Assembly: GCA_041391745.1 (NCBI GenBank)
Contig: JAWKNK010000017.1
Span: 5,766 to 69,765, forward strand
DNA from: JAIXWP01 sp041391745
GTDB taxonomy: Bacteria > Bacteroidota > Bacteroidia > Flavobacteriales_D > Sanyastnellaceae
Direction: 5' to 3'
Length of the DNA stretch: 64,000 nt
Part shown: one piece after another, positions 26,164-33,398 of the stretch
Position numbering within the stretch: the stretch's first letter is position 1
How the letters are laid out: the number at the start of each line of letters is the position of its first letter
Position numbers and translations under genes: made by a program
The notes under the pieces: generated by a model
What the model was told of the DNA's origin: nothing
The model's input: only the letters and a program-made list of their open reading frames with translations
Database searches by the model: none

Positions 26164-26697
26164 ATGACTATCAACAACCTTTTTACTATACTCATTAGAA
26201 CATTTTCCTTGTATTGGATAATTATGGAATTTATCTCCTTAATTACATACATTCCCTACATTATAGTTAATGAAAACATACAACGAGAATTGCTATATAC
26301 GACTACTTCGTACATTATAATCATTCCGCTGCTTTTGATATTGATAGCATTTGCACCGAAAATAGTAGCCCTGCTTAAACTCGATTCTGGAATAGGTTCG
26401 TTTAACATTGAACTTAAACAATTGAATAATGACATTGTGGCAAAATTCTGCATTTTCATTATTGGTTTTTTAATCATGTTCAACACTTTTACTGATCTTC
26501 TGAAAAACACCTATGATTTTATCACCGTCAGGTTGGACAACAACACATTCGATCCAAATCCCATACAGTCTTATGATTTGATATTTCAACTCGTGCAATT
26601 CGGACTTGGCTACCTCATCATTGTTCAACACGAACGAATTATCAAACTTCTTTTTTCTCAAGAAAATCCTGAAGAACAAAAATCGGTGGATGCATAG
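26164..26697 (+). CDS. hypothetical multi-pass membrane protein
   Basis: This 177-residue protein is unrecognised. It has four hydrophobic segments: LFTILIRTFSLYWIIMEFISL, TTSYIIIIPLLLILIAFAP, KFCIFIIGFLIMFNTFTDLL and LIFQLVQFGLGYLIIVQ. The last 8 nt overlap the start of the Crp/Fnr gene, which suggests coupling. Confidence 0.65.
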   Translation: MTINNLFTILIRTFSLYWIIMEFISLITYIPYIIVNENIQRELLYTTTSYIIIIPLLLILIAFAPKIVALLKLDSGIGSFNIELKQLNNDIVAKFCIFIIGFLIMFNTFTDLLKNTYDFITVRLDNNTFDPNPIQSYDLIFQLVQFGLGYLIIVQHERIIKLLFSQENPEEQKSVDA

Positions 26698-27262
26698 TAA
26701 ACTATTAAAACACTTTTCAAAATTTGAAGATCTAACTCCGGAGGAGATTGATGCAATCGATGCAACAATGGATGAGAAAAGTTTTAAAAAAAACACCATT
26801 CTCGTTGAAGCCGGAAAAAAGAATTTCGATGTCTTTTTTGTTCTTGAAGGTATTGTTCGGCAATACATTTTTGTAGATGGTGAAGAAAAAACAACAGCAT
26901 TTTATTCTTCAGGGGAATGGGTAGTGGCATCCAACAACCTGAATCCCGACCAGCCTGCCGCACATTTTATTGAGTGTGCTACACCTTGCACAGTTGCTGT
27001 AGGCAACAGCACCAAAGGAGAAGAACTCTACAACAAATACCCAAAGCTTGCCAATATTTCTAGAAAAGTAATGGAGTCCATTTTCATTGCCCAACAGGAA
27101 CGACTCACACAATTTCTTTCCAGTGAACCTAAGGATCGCTACTTACATCTTTTAAAAAACAATTCCGAGCTGTTTCAAAATATACCTCAGTACCAAATAG
27201 CAAGTTATATTGGTGTTACTCCTGAATCATTGAGCAGAATTCGCAAACGCATTGAACTCTAG
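26690..27262 (+). CDS. Crp/Fnr family transcriptional regulator
   Basis: This 190-residue protein has a cyclic-nucleotide-binding-type N-terminal domain (ILVEAGKKNFDVFFVLEGIVRQYIFVDGEEKTTAFYSSGEWV) and a C-terminal helix-turn-helix (YQIASYIGVTPESLSRIRKRIEL). It lacks the CRP cAMP-binding Arg/Ser motif and Fnr cysteines, and resembles the many Bacteroidota orphan Crp-like regulators. The start ATG at 26690 gives the usual length. The frame is open upstream but overlaps the membrane-protein gene. Its 3' end overlaps the convergent DUF4386 gene by 36 nt. Confidence 0.86.
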   Translation: MHSKLLKHFSKFEDLTPEEIDAIDATMDEKSFKKNTILVEAGKKNFDVFFVLEGIVRQYIFVDGEEKTTAFYSSGEWVVASNNLNPDQPAAHFIECATPCTVAVGNSTKGEELYNKYPKLANISRKVMESIFIAQQERLTQFLSSEPKDRYLHLLKNNSELFQNIPQYQIASYIGVTPESLSRIRKRIEL

Positions 27263-27916
27263 AAATGCTCTTTCCTTTACTCCTTTTATCATCAACCAAA
27301 ACACCATCATTATTTCTCCCAACCAGGTTGCTTCGCTCACCACTATTTTTAATTCGGGAAAAAGCAGAAACAGAATAAAATCTGCTAGATACCCTGCACA
27401 TGTAATCAATAGAAAGTATCCAATCACTTTTGGAATATAGGTGGACCTAATTACCAAATAGCCCATAGGCAACAACCACAACCCAAAAAACACTCCTGCG
27501 AACTGTATTCCATATTCATGCAATTTTATAAATAATCCAATAAGAGATTGTTGTTGCTCTACGTCAAAATAATCCGGGTGATTAATTACGATTAAAATCC
27601 CTGCATTATTCAATTCATTGAGTATAGTGATTGGAGCAACAATAAATGTACAAAGCGCAATAATTCTAGCTGGAAGAGCGCTAACAGGTCGCAATACCTT
27701 TGAAATATAGTATCCAGTAGCAGCGGTAACTAAAGCGCAAACAATAGCGCTTAAAATTCCTAAGCGAAACAAATCTTGATGTTCCAAGATATTCGATGTG
27801 GTACCGGCCAAGTCACCCTCTACGAAAAGAGTCTTTGGTACATATACAATACCTAGAATGCCTAGTGGAATTTGAAGGAAGTAAAGAATTCCTGCGATGC
27901 GTGCTGTCTTTTTCAT
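27227..27916 (-). CDS. DUF4386 family membrane protein
   Basis: This 229-residue membrane protein has six to seven hydrophobic segments. The start KKTARIAGILYFLQIPLGILGIVYVP and the central ARIIALCTFIVAPITILNELNN fit DUF4386. The function is unknown. It overlaps the Crp/Fnr gene tail to tail by 36 nt, so antisense effects between the two are possible. Confidence 0.78.
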   Translation of the reverse strand: MKKTARIAGILYFLQIPLGILGIVYVPKTLFVEGDLAGTTSNILEHQDLFRLGILSAIVCALVTAATGYYISKVLRPVSALPARIIALCTFIVAPITILNELNNAGILIVINHPDYFDVEQQQSLIGLFIKLHEYGIQFAGVFFGLWLLPMGYLVIRSTYIPKVIGYFLLITCAGYLADFILFLLFPELKIVVSEATWLGEIMMVFWLMIKGVKERAFLEFNAFANSAQ

Positions 27917-28007
27917 TTTGCTTTGTTTTTATTACTCCGCAAAACTCCAAACTTGAGCTACATCATTTCATTGACTTTGGGTAAGAAATGAGAAGGTGGG
28001 CTATTTA

Positions 28008-29381
28008 TTAGCCCTTTCTCACTTGATCTAAGTATTGATCTTTCAATCGATCGTAAATAGATTTTCTATCTATTAAAGTAGCTGCAGCACCTGCAAGCAT
28101 GCCGGCAAGCATTAAGTGAAATATCACATTATGTCTGTCAGTCATCTCCAACACAAGAATGGCCGATGTAAATGGCGAGCGAGTTACACCCGTTAAAAAA
28201 GCCACCATTCCTGCCAAAATAAGCATATTGGTATTGCTGGCACTCAACTCCAGCCATTGCGCCATCACACTACCCACAGAAGCTCCCACCGACAGTGATG
28301 GAGCGAATATGCCTCCAGATGCTCCAGTAGAAAATGAAAAGAGCTGTCCAAATCCGCGAACAATTGGTGTGTACCATTCTACATTTTTATCGTCGGAGAA
28401 AAGCGTACTTGTCATCACTTCTTTACCCGATCCAATAGCGTCTTCACCAAGAAAATATCCGAAGCTTGCAACAATAAGTGCAAAAGAAATTACATAAAAA
28501 ACGCGATTACCCTTCTTAACCGACTTCATAAAAGCCAGCATCTGTAAAATAGCTCTACCCATATATGCACCGCCCATTCCAGCAATGACCCCCACTAGAA
28601 TGATTCCTACAAAAACAAATGCAGTAAGATTTTGAAGATTTGGATATCCCAAATAAAGATAGGGGCCTGCTAAACCTTGAGCTGTTAAACCTGCTATGAT
28701 TACAGCGGTAAACAATGCGGTACGGAAATAACTGATGTGGGTTTTAGCTAATTCTTCTACTGCAAATACAATTCCCCCTAATGGAGTATTGAAAGCCGCT
28801 GCCAGTCCTGATGCGGCTCCAGCAACAATCACGTTCTTTCTAGAAATTTTCGGCCACCATGAAGGCAACATGTTGTTGATGCTTTCAAACACAGAACTCG
28901 CTATCTGAATCGTTGGCCCTTCTCTACCTATCACACCTCCACCCATTACCATCAATGCACTTGATGCTATTTTAACTACAATGACTTTCAAACTCAGAAA
29001 ACCTTTGATGAGGTGATTTTCCTTTGGATTGGCCAATTCAATCGAAGCCATCACTTGTGGAATTCCACTGCCTCTGGAGTAGGGAGAATATTTGTTGACC
29101 AGCCACCAAGCAAAGACAAAACAGACTGGAGTAACTACAAACAACAACCAACGTTGACCATGCAGGATGGATGAAGTAACATCTTCCGCCCAACCGAAAA
29201 TCAACGAATACATGACGGCCACGAGACCTGTTAAAAAAGAAGCCACCCAAAACGGGATGGCTTGCAATATTTGATTTCGTACGTTTTCATTTTTTATGGA
29301 GAAAAAAATACGACGTAGGAGGTCTTTATTATTAGAATAAATTCTTCGTATCGATCGCTGTATTAAATTCTCCTCTGCCAT
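28008..29381 (-). CDS. clcA: CLC-type chloride channel/antiporter
   Basis: This 457-residue CLC protein moves chloride, usually as Cl-/H+ exchange, across the inner membrane. The three selectivity signatures are present: GSGIPQVMASIEL, GREGPTIQIASSVFE (with the gating glutamate) and GGIFAPSLSVGASVG. The transmembrane pattern covers the whole length, and no CBS domains follow. The start is the ATG at 29381. The -7 box TATCTTTG lies 6 nt upstream, and the extra three codons of the longer frame begin with TTG inside that box. Confidence 0.9.
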   Translation of the reverse strand: MAEENLIQRSIRRIYSNNKDLLRRIFFSIKNENVRNQILQAIPFWVASFLTGLVAVMYSLIFGWAEDVTSSILHGQRWLLFVVTPVCFVFAWWLVNKYSPYSRGSGIPQVMASIELANPKENHLIKGFLSLKVIVVKIASSALMVMGGGVIGREGPTIQIASSVFESINNMLPSWWPKISRKNVIVAGAASGLAAAFNTPLGGIVFAVEELAKTHISYFRTALFTAVIIAGLTAQGLAGPYLYLGYPNLQNLTAFVFVGIILVGVIAGMGGAYMGRAILQMLAFMKSVKKGNRVFYVISFALIVASFGYFLGEDAIGSGKEVMTSTLFSDDKNVEWYTPIVRGFGQLFSFSTGASGGIFAPSLSVGASVGSVMAQWLELSASNTNMLILAGMVAFLTGVTRSPFTSAILVLEMTDRHNVIFHLMLAGMLAGAAATLIDRKSIYDRLKDQYLDQVRKG

Positions 29382-29387
29382 TGCGGG

Positions 29388-29395
29388 CAAAGATA
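29388..29395 (-). promoter_or_regulatory. -7 box TATCTTTG 6 nt before clcA ATG
   Basis: On the minus strand TATCTTTG is followed by CCCGCA and the ATG. With a usual 5-7 nt distance to the transcription start, the mRNA would be leaderless or nearly so. Confidence 0.45.
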
Positions 29396-29467
29396 CACAT
29401 TACAAATTTACGTTCGGACTAAGCAATAATTCTGGCACTTCCACGTTGCAAATTAAAACCTAGCAAC

Positions 29468-29692
29468 ATGAAACGTATTCTGATCATTTTCGCCCTATTG
29501 AGTTTCTTTCTATCTGCAGTTCCTGCGAGCGCTCAAACACGCAAGGGCCATATGACTCAGAAAGAACGCGTTCAAATGAATAAAAAATCACAACGTTGGG
29601 CTAAGAAAAGAATGAAGGCCGCCAAAGGCGACCTTACCAATGTAAAATGTACTACACGCCAATCTCGCAGATATGCGAGAAAGGCGCGATAG
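29468..29692 (+). CDS. small basic secreted protein, unknown
   Basis: This 74-residue protein is unrecognised. It has a clear signal peptide (KRILIIFALLSFFLSAVPASAQ). The mature part is about 50 residues and strongly basic, with Lys, Arg and His making up about a third (TRKGHMTQKERVQMNKKSQRWAKKRMKAAKGD...RRYARKAR). It has a single cysteine. It stands alone between the divergent clcA gene and the convergent SoxB-like gene. An antimicrobial, polyanion-binding or envelope structural role is conceivable, but nothing shows it. Confidence 0.65.
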   Translation: MKRILIIFALLSFFLSAVPASAQTRKGHMTQKERVQMNKKSQRWAKKRMKAAKGDLTNVKCTTRQSRRYARKAR

Positions 29693-29702
29693 CACAAATT
29701 AA

Positions 29703-31463
29703 TTATCTGAATTCATAATCATATCCTTCCAACTGAGAAAGCAAATCTGGCTTTGCATCAGTTGCGGTTGCCCTGCCTTCAATTTTCGGAGAAACAGGAC
29801 TGAATTTACCGAGGTACTCTCTCATTACATCATGTAACATCACTCCTGTAAGTTGAGGATTCGTTACGCCATTGATACGACAAAGAATTTCATCCGGATC
29901 ACCTTCTCTCTCACAAGCCACAATAGAGTATTTCTTTTTCATGTCAATTTTCTTTCCTCCTACTTTCACCCAATTCACACGTTGACCTTTTTCCTTGTAC
30001 ACGGTGAAGTTCATTTCCATTCCATTGAATCGAACTACCCAGCCTCCAAATCGATCAGCTGGCTTCATAGAAAACACGTTGTGTAATTCCTTTTCCAACC
30101 AATTCCAAATTTGTTCACCCGTAGCTTCTGCACGCTTCGCTTCCGAATTTACAGGCAACATGCTCCACAAGTAATCGTTGGTGATTTCTGCCTCTCCAGA
30201 TTTTGCATCTGGAACTAACGGTGGGCAAAAACGGAATCCATTACTCAATGCAATATCTGGCTTGAACTTCCACATTACCGCATCGGTAATCAAATTATCC
30301 ATTGGATTTTCTATCACATAGTAGCGAACCAGCGGTGTCTTTGTTTTACCAATAACTTTATGTAACTCCTCTTTGTATGGTTCGTACGCTTTATTTACTA
30401 GGGCAAGCATTTCTTCATCTGCCTTGTATAGTTCAGGATCAACGTCCATCAATTCGTATGACTGATCTTTGATCACACCGTCTTCAATCACCACTTCCAA
30501 TCGACCAAGGAAGGAACCGAATGCACCTGGCTCAACAACTTTCGTGTGCTTTCCATCAATCGGTTTTCTTACACGCTCGTGCGTATCTGCACCAAGAATG
30601 TAGTCAACACCATCCACTTCAGGCATATTTGCAAGGTCAACCTGCTGCGCTAATCCCATATGCGTCACAAGAAATACCATTGCACATTTTTCGTAATCAC
30701 GCAAAATGCGAATGTACTTTGCTACATTTTCTTCAGGCTTGCTGAATTTAATTCCATAACTGTATGCTGGTGATTGTCGCTTTGGTGTTAGCGGATCATT
30801 ATATCCAATGAAACCGATTTTAATGCCTGCTATATGCTTCGTCCAATATGGTTGAAACATCATGTCACCATTCATCTCGTCGTTTGAATCGTGATACATG
30901 TTTGCACAAATCTTTTGAGCGCTGTAGCCACCGAGATCCAACATCATGTTCTCCTTTCCATACACCACTTCCCAGTTGCCCGGTAGCATCAAGTCGTAAT
31001 CAATGTTGTTCATCAAGCCCACAATGGCTCTTCCTTCAGACATTGCAGCCACACCCCCCCCTTGAAAACAATCGCCTCCATCAATCAATAGTGTGTTTCC
31101 TGGATTATCATTTCGAAGATGATTTACCATCGATTTCAATACAGCAAGGCCACCTCTTTTCTTATAAGTGGCTGCTCCATTTTCCCAGAAAAATTCATCG
31201 TGTGTATTGAGCTGTGAATGGATATCCGACGTTTGCAAAATAGTAAGGCGCTGCGCCTTACCAGACTGCACTGCCTTACTTCTTATCATTTCATTACGTG
31301 CTCCATCGGTTTCACCTACAAGGGCGCTTGCCATGGTAGGAGCAAGGCCAAGGCCTAGAGAGGTCACTCCTAGTTTTCTCAAGAATCCACGACGTCCTTC
31401 GCGCGCTATTTCATCTCGACATGACCCGCAGGAACATGTTATAGAGTCTTCATGTTGTTTCAT
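29703..31463 (-). CDS. soxB: Tat-exported SoxB-like metallophosphoesterase/5'-nucleotidase family protein
   Basis: This 586-residue protein has a Tat signal (REGRRGFLRKLG, residues 22-32). The metal motifs of the 5'-nucleotidase superfamily are DIH (80-82), GGD (129-131), GNWE (162-165, where 5'-nucleotidases have GNHE), VTH (266-268) and GADTHE (291-296). The C-terminal domain reads like SoxB thiosulfohydrolase: NPMDNLITDAVMWKF, ALSNGFRF and FGGWVVRFNGMEMNF. SoxB releases sulfate from the SoxY-bound thiosulfate adduct. The next gene upstream is a TsdA-like cytochrome, which supports sulfur chemistry. No SoxYZ or SoxXA lies in the window, so a nucleotidase role is not excluded. A C-S-C-G-S-C cluster precedes the twin arginines. 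Confidence 0.65.
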   Translation of the reverse strand: MKQHEDSITCSCGSCRDEIAREGRRGFLRKLGVTSLGLGLAPTMASALVGETDGARNEMIRSKAVQSGKAQRLTILQTSDIHSQLNTHDEFFWENGAATYKKRGGLAVLKSMVNHLRNDNPGNTLLIDGGDCFQGGGVAAMSEGRAIVGLMNNIDYDLMLPGNWEVVYGKENMMLDLGGYSAQKICANMYHDSNDEMNGDMMFQPYWTKHIAGIKIGFIGYNDPLTPKRQSPAYSYGIKFSKPEENVAKYIRILRDYEKCAMVFLVTHMGLAQQVDLANMPEVDGVDYILGADTHERVRKPIDGKHTKVVEPGAFGSFLGRLEVVIEDGVIKDQSYELMDVDPELYKADEEMLALVNKAYEPYKEELHKVIGKTKTPLVRYYVIENPMDNLITDAVMWKFKPDIALSNGFRFCPPLVPDAKSGEAEITNDYLWSMLPVNSEAKRAEATGEQIWNWLEKELHNVFSMKPADRFGGWVVRFNGMEMNFTVYKEKGQRVNWVKVGGKKIDMKKKYSIVACEREGDPDEILCRINGVTNPQLTGVMLHDVMREYLGKFSPVSPKIEGRATATDAKPDLLSQLEGYDYEFR

Positions 31464-31503
31464 AGAAAGTACGGTTTGGTTTGGTTTAAATATATCTCAA
31501 AAA

Positions 31504-32565
31504 CTATTTCTTCTTGGCGGCCTTTATTTCTTGGAAAGGTCCAAACTTATGTTGTTCCTCACTAAAACCATCGGAGTATGGACCAAAAGGATGATCCATT
31601 GGTTTCTTTGAAATATCAGGCCAGTCATTGGAAGTGTCTTTATGTGGTCTATCTTGAGTATTGACATACGCCGCTACATCCCATGCTTCCTCATCGGAGA
31701 GTTGAGCTGTGCGATGGGTTACACCAAGTGGCATATTGTATTTTACATATTTCGCAAAATTGGAAACACGATAAAGTCCCGCGCCATCATTATAACTTTC
31801 ATTACCCCAAAGTGGAGGATATTGATAAGTCTTACCATCCATATTTTTCATTCCTTGTCCGTCAGGTCTGTGACAACTTGCACACTTCGCAGTGTACACT
31901 TCTTCACCCTTCACCGGACTCGCTGGTCTATCCAGCAATTCTATGTCCTTCAACCCAGAGCCTTTTGCTTTTTCACCTTTTGGAACATCTTTTCCAATGT
32001 ATTCGATGTAAGCCTTGATAGCAGCCATTTCTTTTGAATTGGTATCCAAAGCTTGTCCATTTAAACTTCTTTCAAAACAATCGTTCACGCGTTTGTAGAT
32101 GTTTTCCACTTTACCACTGCGTGCACGCATTTTTGGATACATAGAAGCCACAGAACCATAATTGTTTCCGAATACTTTGGTACCTGCATCTAAATGGCAG
32201 TTTTGACAATTTAATCCATTGGTGATTTGACTGATTTCACCATTTGGTCCGAAGTATTTCGCTGTGTGTGCGATCAACTCCTTTCCATACTTTAAAATTT
32301 CACGCTCTTCTTCATTCTCAACAGAAGAAACTACTGGAGCAATCCAATACCCCTCTTCCGCATCTGTAGGAGCTTTCACTTCTCCCACTTCATAAGGTAA
32401 CGCTTCTTCTTCTACACTGGACTTAAATAAATTCTTGAAATCATCAAAGAACATGTATGCAAAAGGCATAATGATGATTGCAAAGAATAGCAATACTACA
32501 AGACGATAAAGTTGCTGAACTGTTTTTTCTAATTGCGACAAATGTTTGTCATCATGATTTTCCAT
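31504..32565 (-). CDS. dihaem cytochrome c, thiosulfate dehydrogenase (TsdA)-like
   Basis: This 353-residue cytochrome has an N-terminal membrane anchor (LVVLLFFAIIIMPFAYMFF) and a periplasmic part with two CxxCH haem sites, NCQNCHLDAG near residue 120 and CASCHRPDGQG near residue 228. The stretch after the first haem (MYPKMRARSGKVENIYKRVNDCFERSLNG) closely follows TsdA. Its cysteine (NDCF, 39 residues after the haem His) is the candidate sixth ligand of the active-site haem. TsdA oxidises thiosulfate to tetrathionate or runs in reverse. The start is the ATG at 32565. It precedes the SoxB-like gene by 40 nt and is probably cotranscribed with it. Confidence 0.75.
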   Translation of the reverse strand: MENHDDKHLSQLEKTVQQLYRLVVLLFFAIIIMPFAYMFFDDFKNLFKSSVEEEALPYEVGEVKAPTDAEEGYWIAPVVSSVENEEEREILKYGKELIAHTAKYFGPNGEISQITNGLNCQNCHLDAGTKVFGNNYGSVASMYPKMRARSGKVENIYKRVNDCFERSLNGQALDTNSKEMAAIKAYIEYIGKDVPKGEKAKGSGLKDIELLDRPASPVKGEEVYTAKCASCHRPDGQGMKNMDGKTYQYPPLWGNESYNDGAGLYRVSNFAKYVKYNMPLGVTHRTAQLSDEEAWDVAAYVNTQDRPHKDTSNDWPDISKKPMDHPFGPYSDGFSEEQHKFGPFQEIKAAKKK

Positions 32566-32659
32566 CACGAGAGAGATTTGGTTTTTAAACAGAGATTATT
32601 TTTGATTAAAGCGAAGTAAAGAAACTTCCCCAAACATTTTGGTGACCAATCTCACATTA

Positions 32660-33061
32660 TTACAGTTCGCTCTCGCGCTGTAATCTATCTATCGTGCGAA
32701 TTAATGTATCCACCTGATCTTCGAGCTGGGCTATCTTGCGCTGTTGATCTTGGATGAGTTCGTCATAGTCCTTTTGTGTAGCGGGCTTTGATGGCACATT
32801 TGATTCTATTTCCATCAACACGTTTTTCCACTTTTCTCCATTCTCAATACGTTGTACAAATGCCAGAATATCCGTTTGCAACGCTTTGTCGATTTTCAGA
32901 ATCATTTCCGGTTTCATGCTGCCCGCATTTATCCTTTGATTCAAATTGGAAGGAGAAGTATCTATGGCAAAGGCCAACTGACGTTGAGTAATTCCCTTCA
33001 CACTGATAAGTGCCAGCAATACTCTTCTAAACGCCTCATTCGTTGAAATCGCTTTACCCAT
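32660..33061 (-). CDS. XRE-type helix-turn-helix regulator with C-terminal coiled coil
   Basis: This 133-residue DNA-binding protein has a lambda-repressor-like HTH (KGITQRQLAFAIDTSPSNLNQRINAG, about residues 23-48). Its C-terminus is predicted as a coiled coil (YDELIQDQQRKIAQLEDQVDTLIRTIDRLQ, about 98-128) and probably dimerises. Many Bacteroidota encode such short XRE-coiled-coil proteins with unknown targets. The palindromes in the 33062-33298 region upstream are candidate operator sites. Confidence 0.8.
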   Translation of the reverse strand: MGKAISTNEAFRRVLLALISVKGITQRQLAFAIDTSPSNLNQRINAGSMKPEMILKIDKALQTDILAFVQRIENGEKWKNVLMEIESNVPSKPATQKDYDELIQDQQRKIAQLEDQVDTLIRTIDRLQRESEL

Positions 33062-33188
33062 AAAGCAAACTTCACTTTAATCGGTTTATATCGCATTTAC
33101 TTTTCACATACATTATGGGTTACAAATATGCTTTTTGCATATATTTAACTTGGTTCGACTACCATTATTCGAAAAATAAGAGCCTCAA

Positions 33189-33207
33189 ATTTCGAATAAT
33201 TCGAAAT
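33189..33207. promoter_or_regulatory. 19-bp palindrome, candidate operator
   Basis: ATTTCGAAT-A-ATTCGAAAT is a perfect 9+1+9 inverted repeat, with an additional half-site ATTCGAAA 22 nt to the left. It lies just upstream of the predicted plus-strand promoter and about 130 nt upstream of the XRE gene. Binding by that regulator is a guess. Confidence 0.45.
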
Positions 33208-33214
33208 GGGCAGA

Positions 33215-33241
33215 TTGTAATTTACTATTTACATACATTTG
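33215..33241 (+). promoter_or_regulatory. promoter-like pair TTG...TACATTTG
   Basis: TTG at 33215-33217 and TACATTTG at 33234-33241 resemble the Bacteroidota promoter, although the 16-nt gap is shorter than usual. Transcription would start near 33248, about 50 nt before the terminator stem. Confidence 0.4.
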
Positions 33242-33247
33242 CTACTC

Positions 33248-33332
33248 AAGTTCCATATTTTAGTTAAATTTATTTAGCTGTACTTGAAACACGTTAGAAG
33301 TGTGTCCTAGAAATAGGACACACTTTTTTTTT
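33248..33332 (+). ncRNA. candidate ~85-nt small RNA or attenuator leader
   Basis: The stretch runs from the predicted start near 33248 to the end of a perfect intrinsic terminator. No plus-strand gene lies upstream for the terminator to serve, so it either ends an independent small RNA or attenuates transcription into the OmpA-type gene at 33399. The 5' boundary is an estimate. Confidence 0.35.
33298..33332 (+). terminator. perfect intrinsic terminator with GAAA tetraloop
   Basis: AAGTGTGTCCTA (33298-33309) pairs fully with TAGGACACACTT (33314-33325) around a GAAA loop, followed by a run of nine T (33324-33332). The T-run is only on the plus strand, which fixes the direction. It is the most canonical terminator in the window. 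Confidence 0.8.
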
Positions 33333-33398
33333 ACACCAGTGAAATATTACGATAGACCGCACGTTCAGGGCTGGCTTTACCTTTAATTAATCTTTATC

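Larger units (their letters stand above)
33062..33398. other. 337-bp divergent intergenic region with regulatory and possible RNA content
   Basis: This is the longest gene-free stretch of the window, between the minus-strand XRE gene and the plus-strand OmpA-type gene. It holds an ATATGC-ttttt-GCATAT inverted repeat (33126-33142), a 19-bp palindrome (33189-33207) with a third half-site ATTCGAAA at 33167-33174, a plus-strand promoter-like pair (33215-33241), and a perfect intrinsic terminator (33298-33332). No open reading frame of note is present. Confidence 0.6.
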
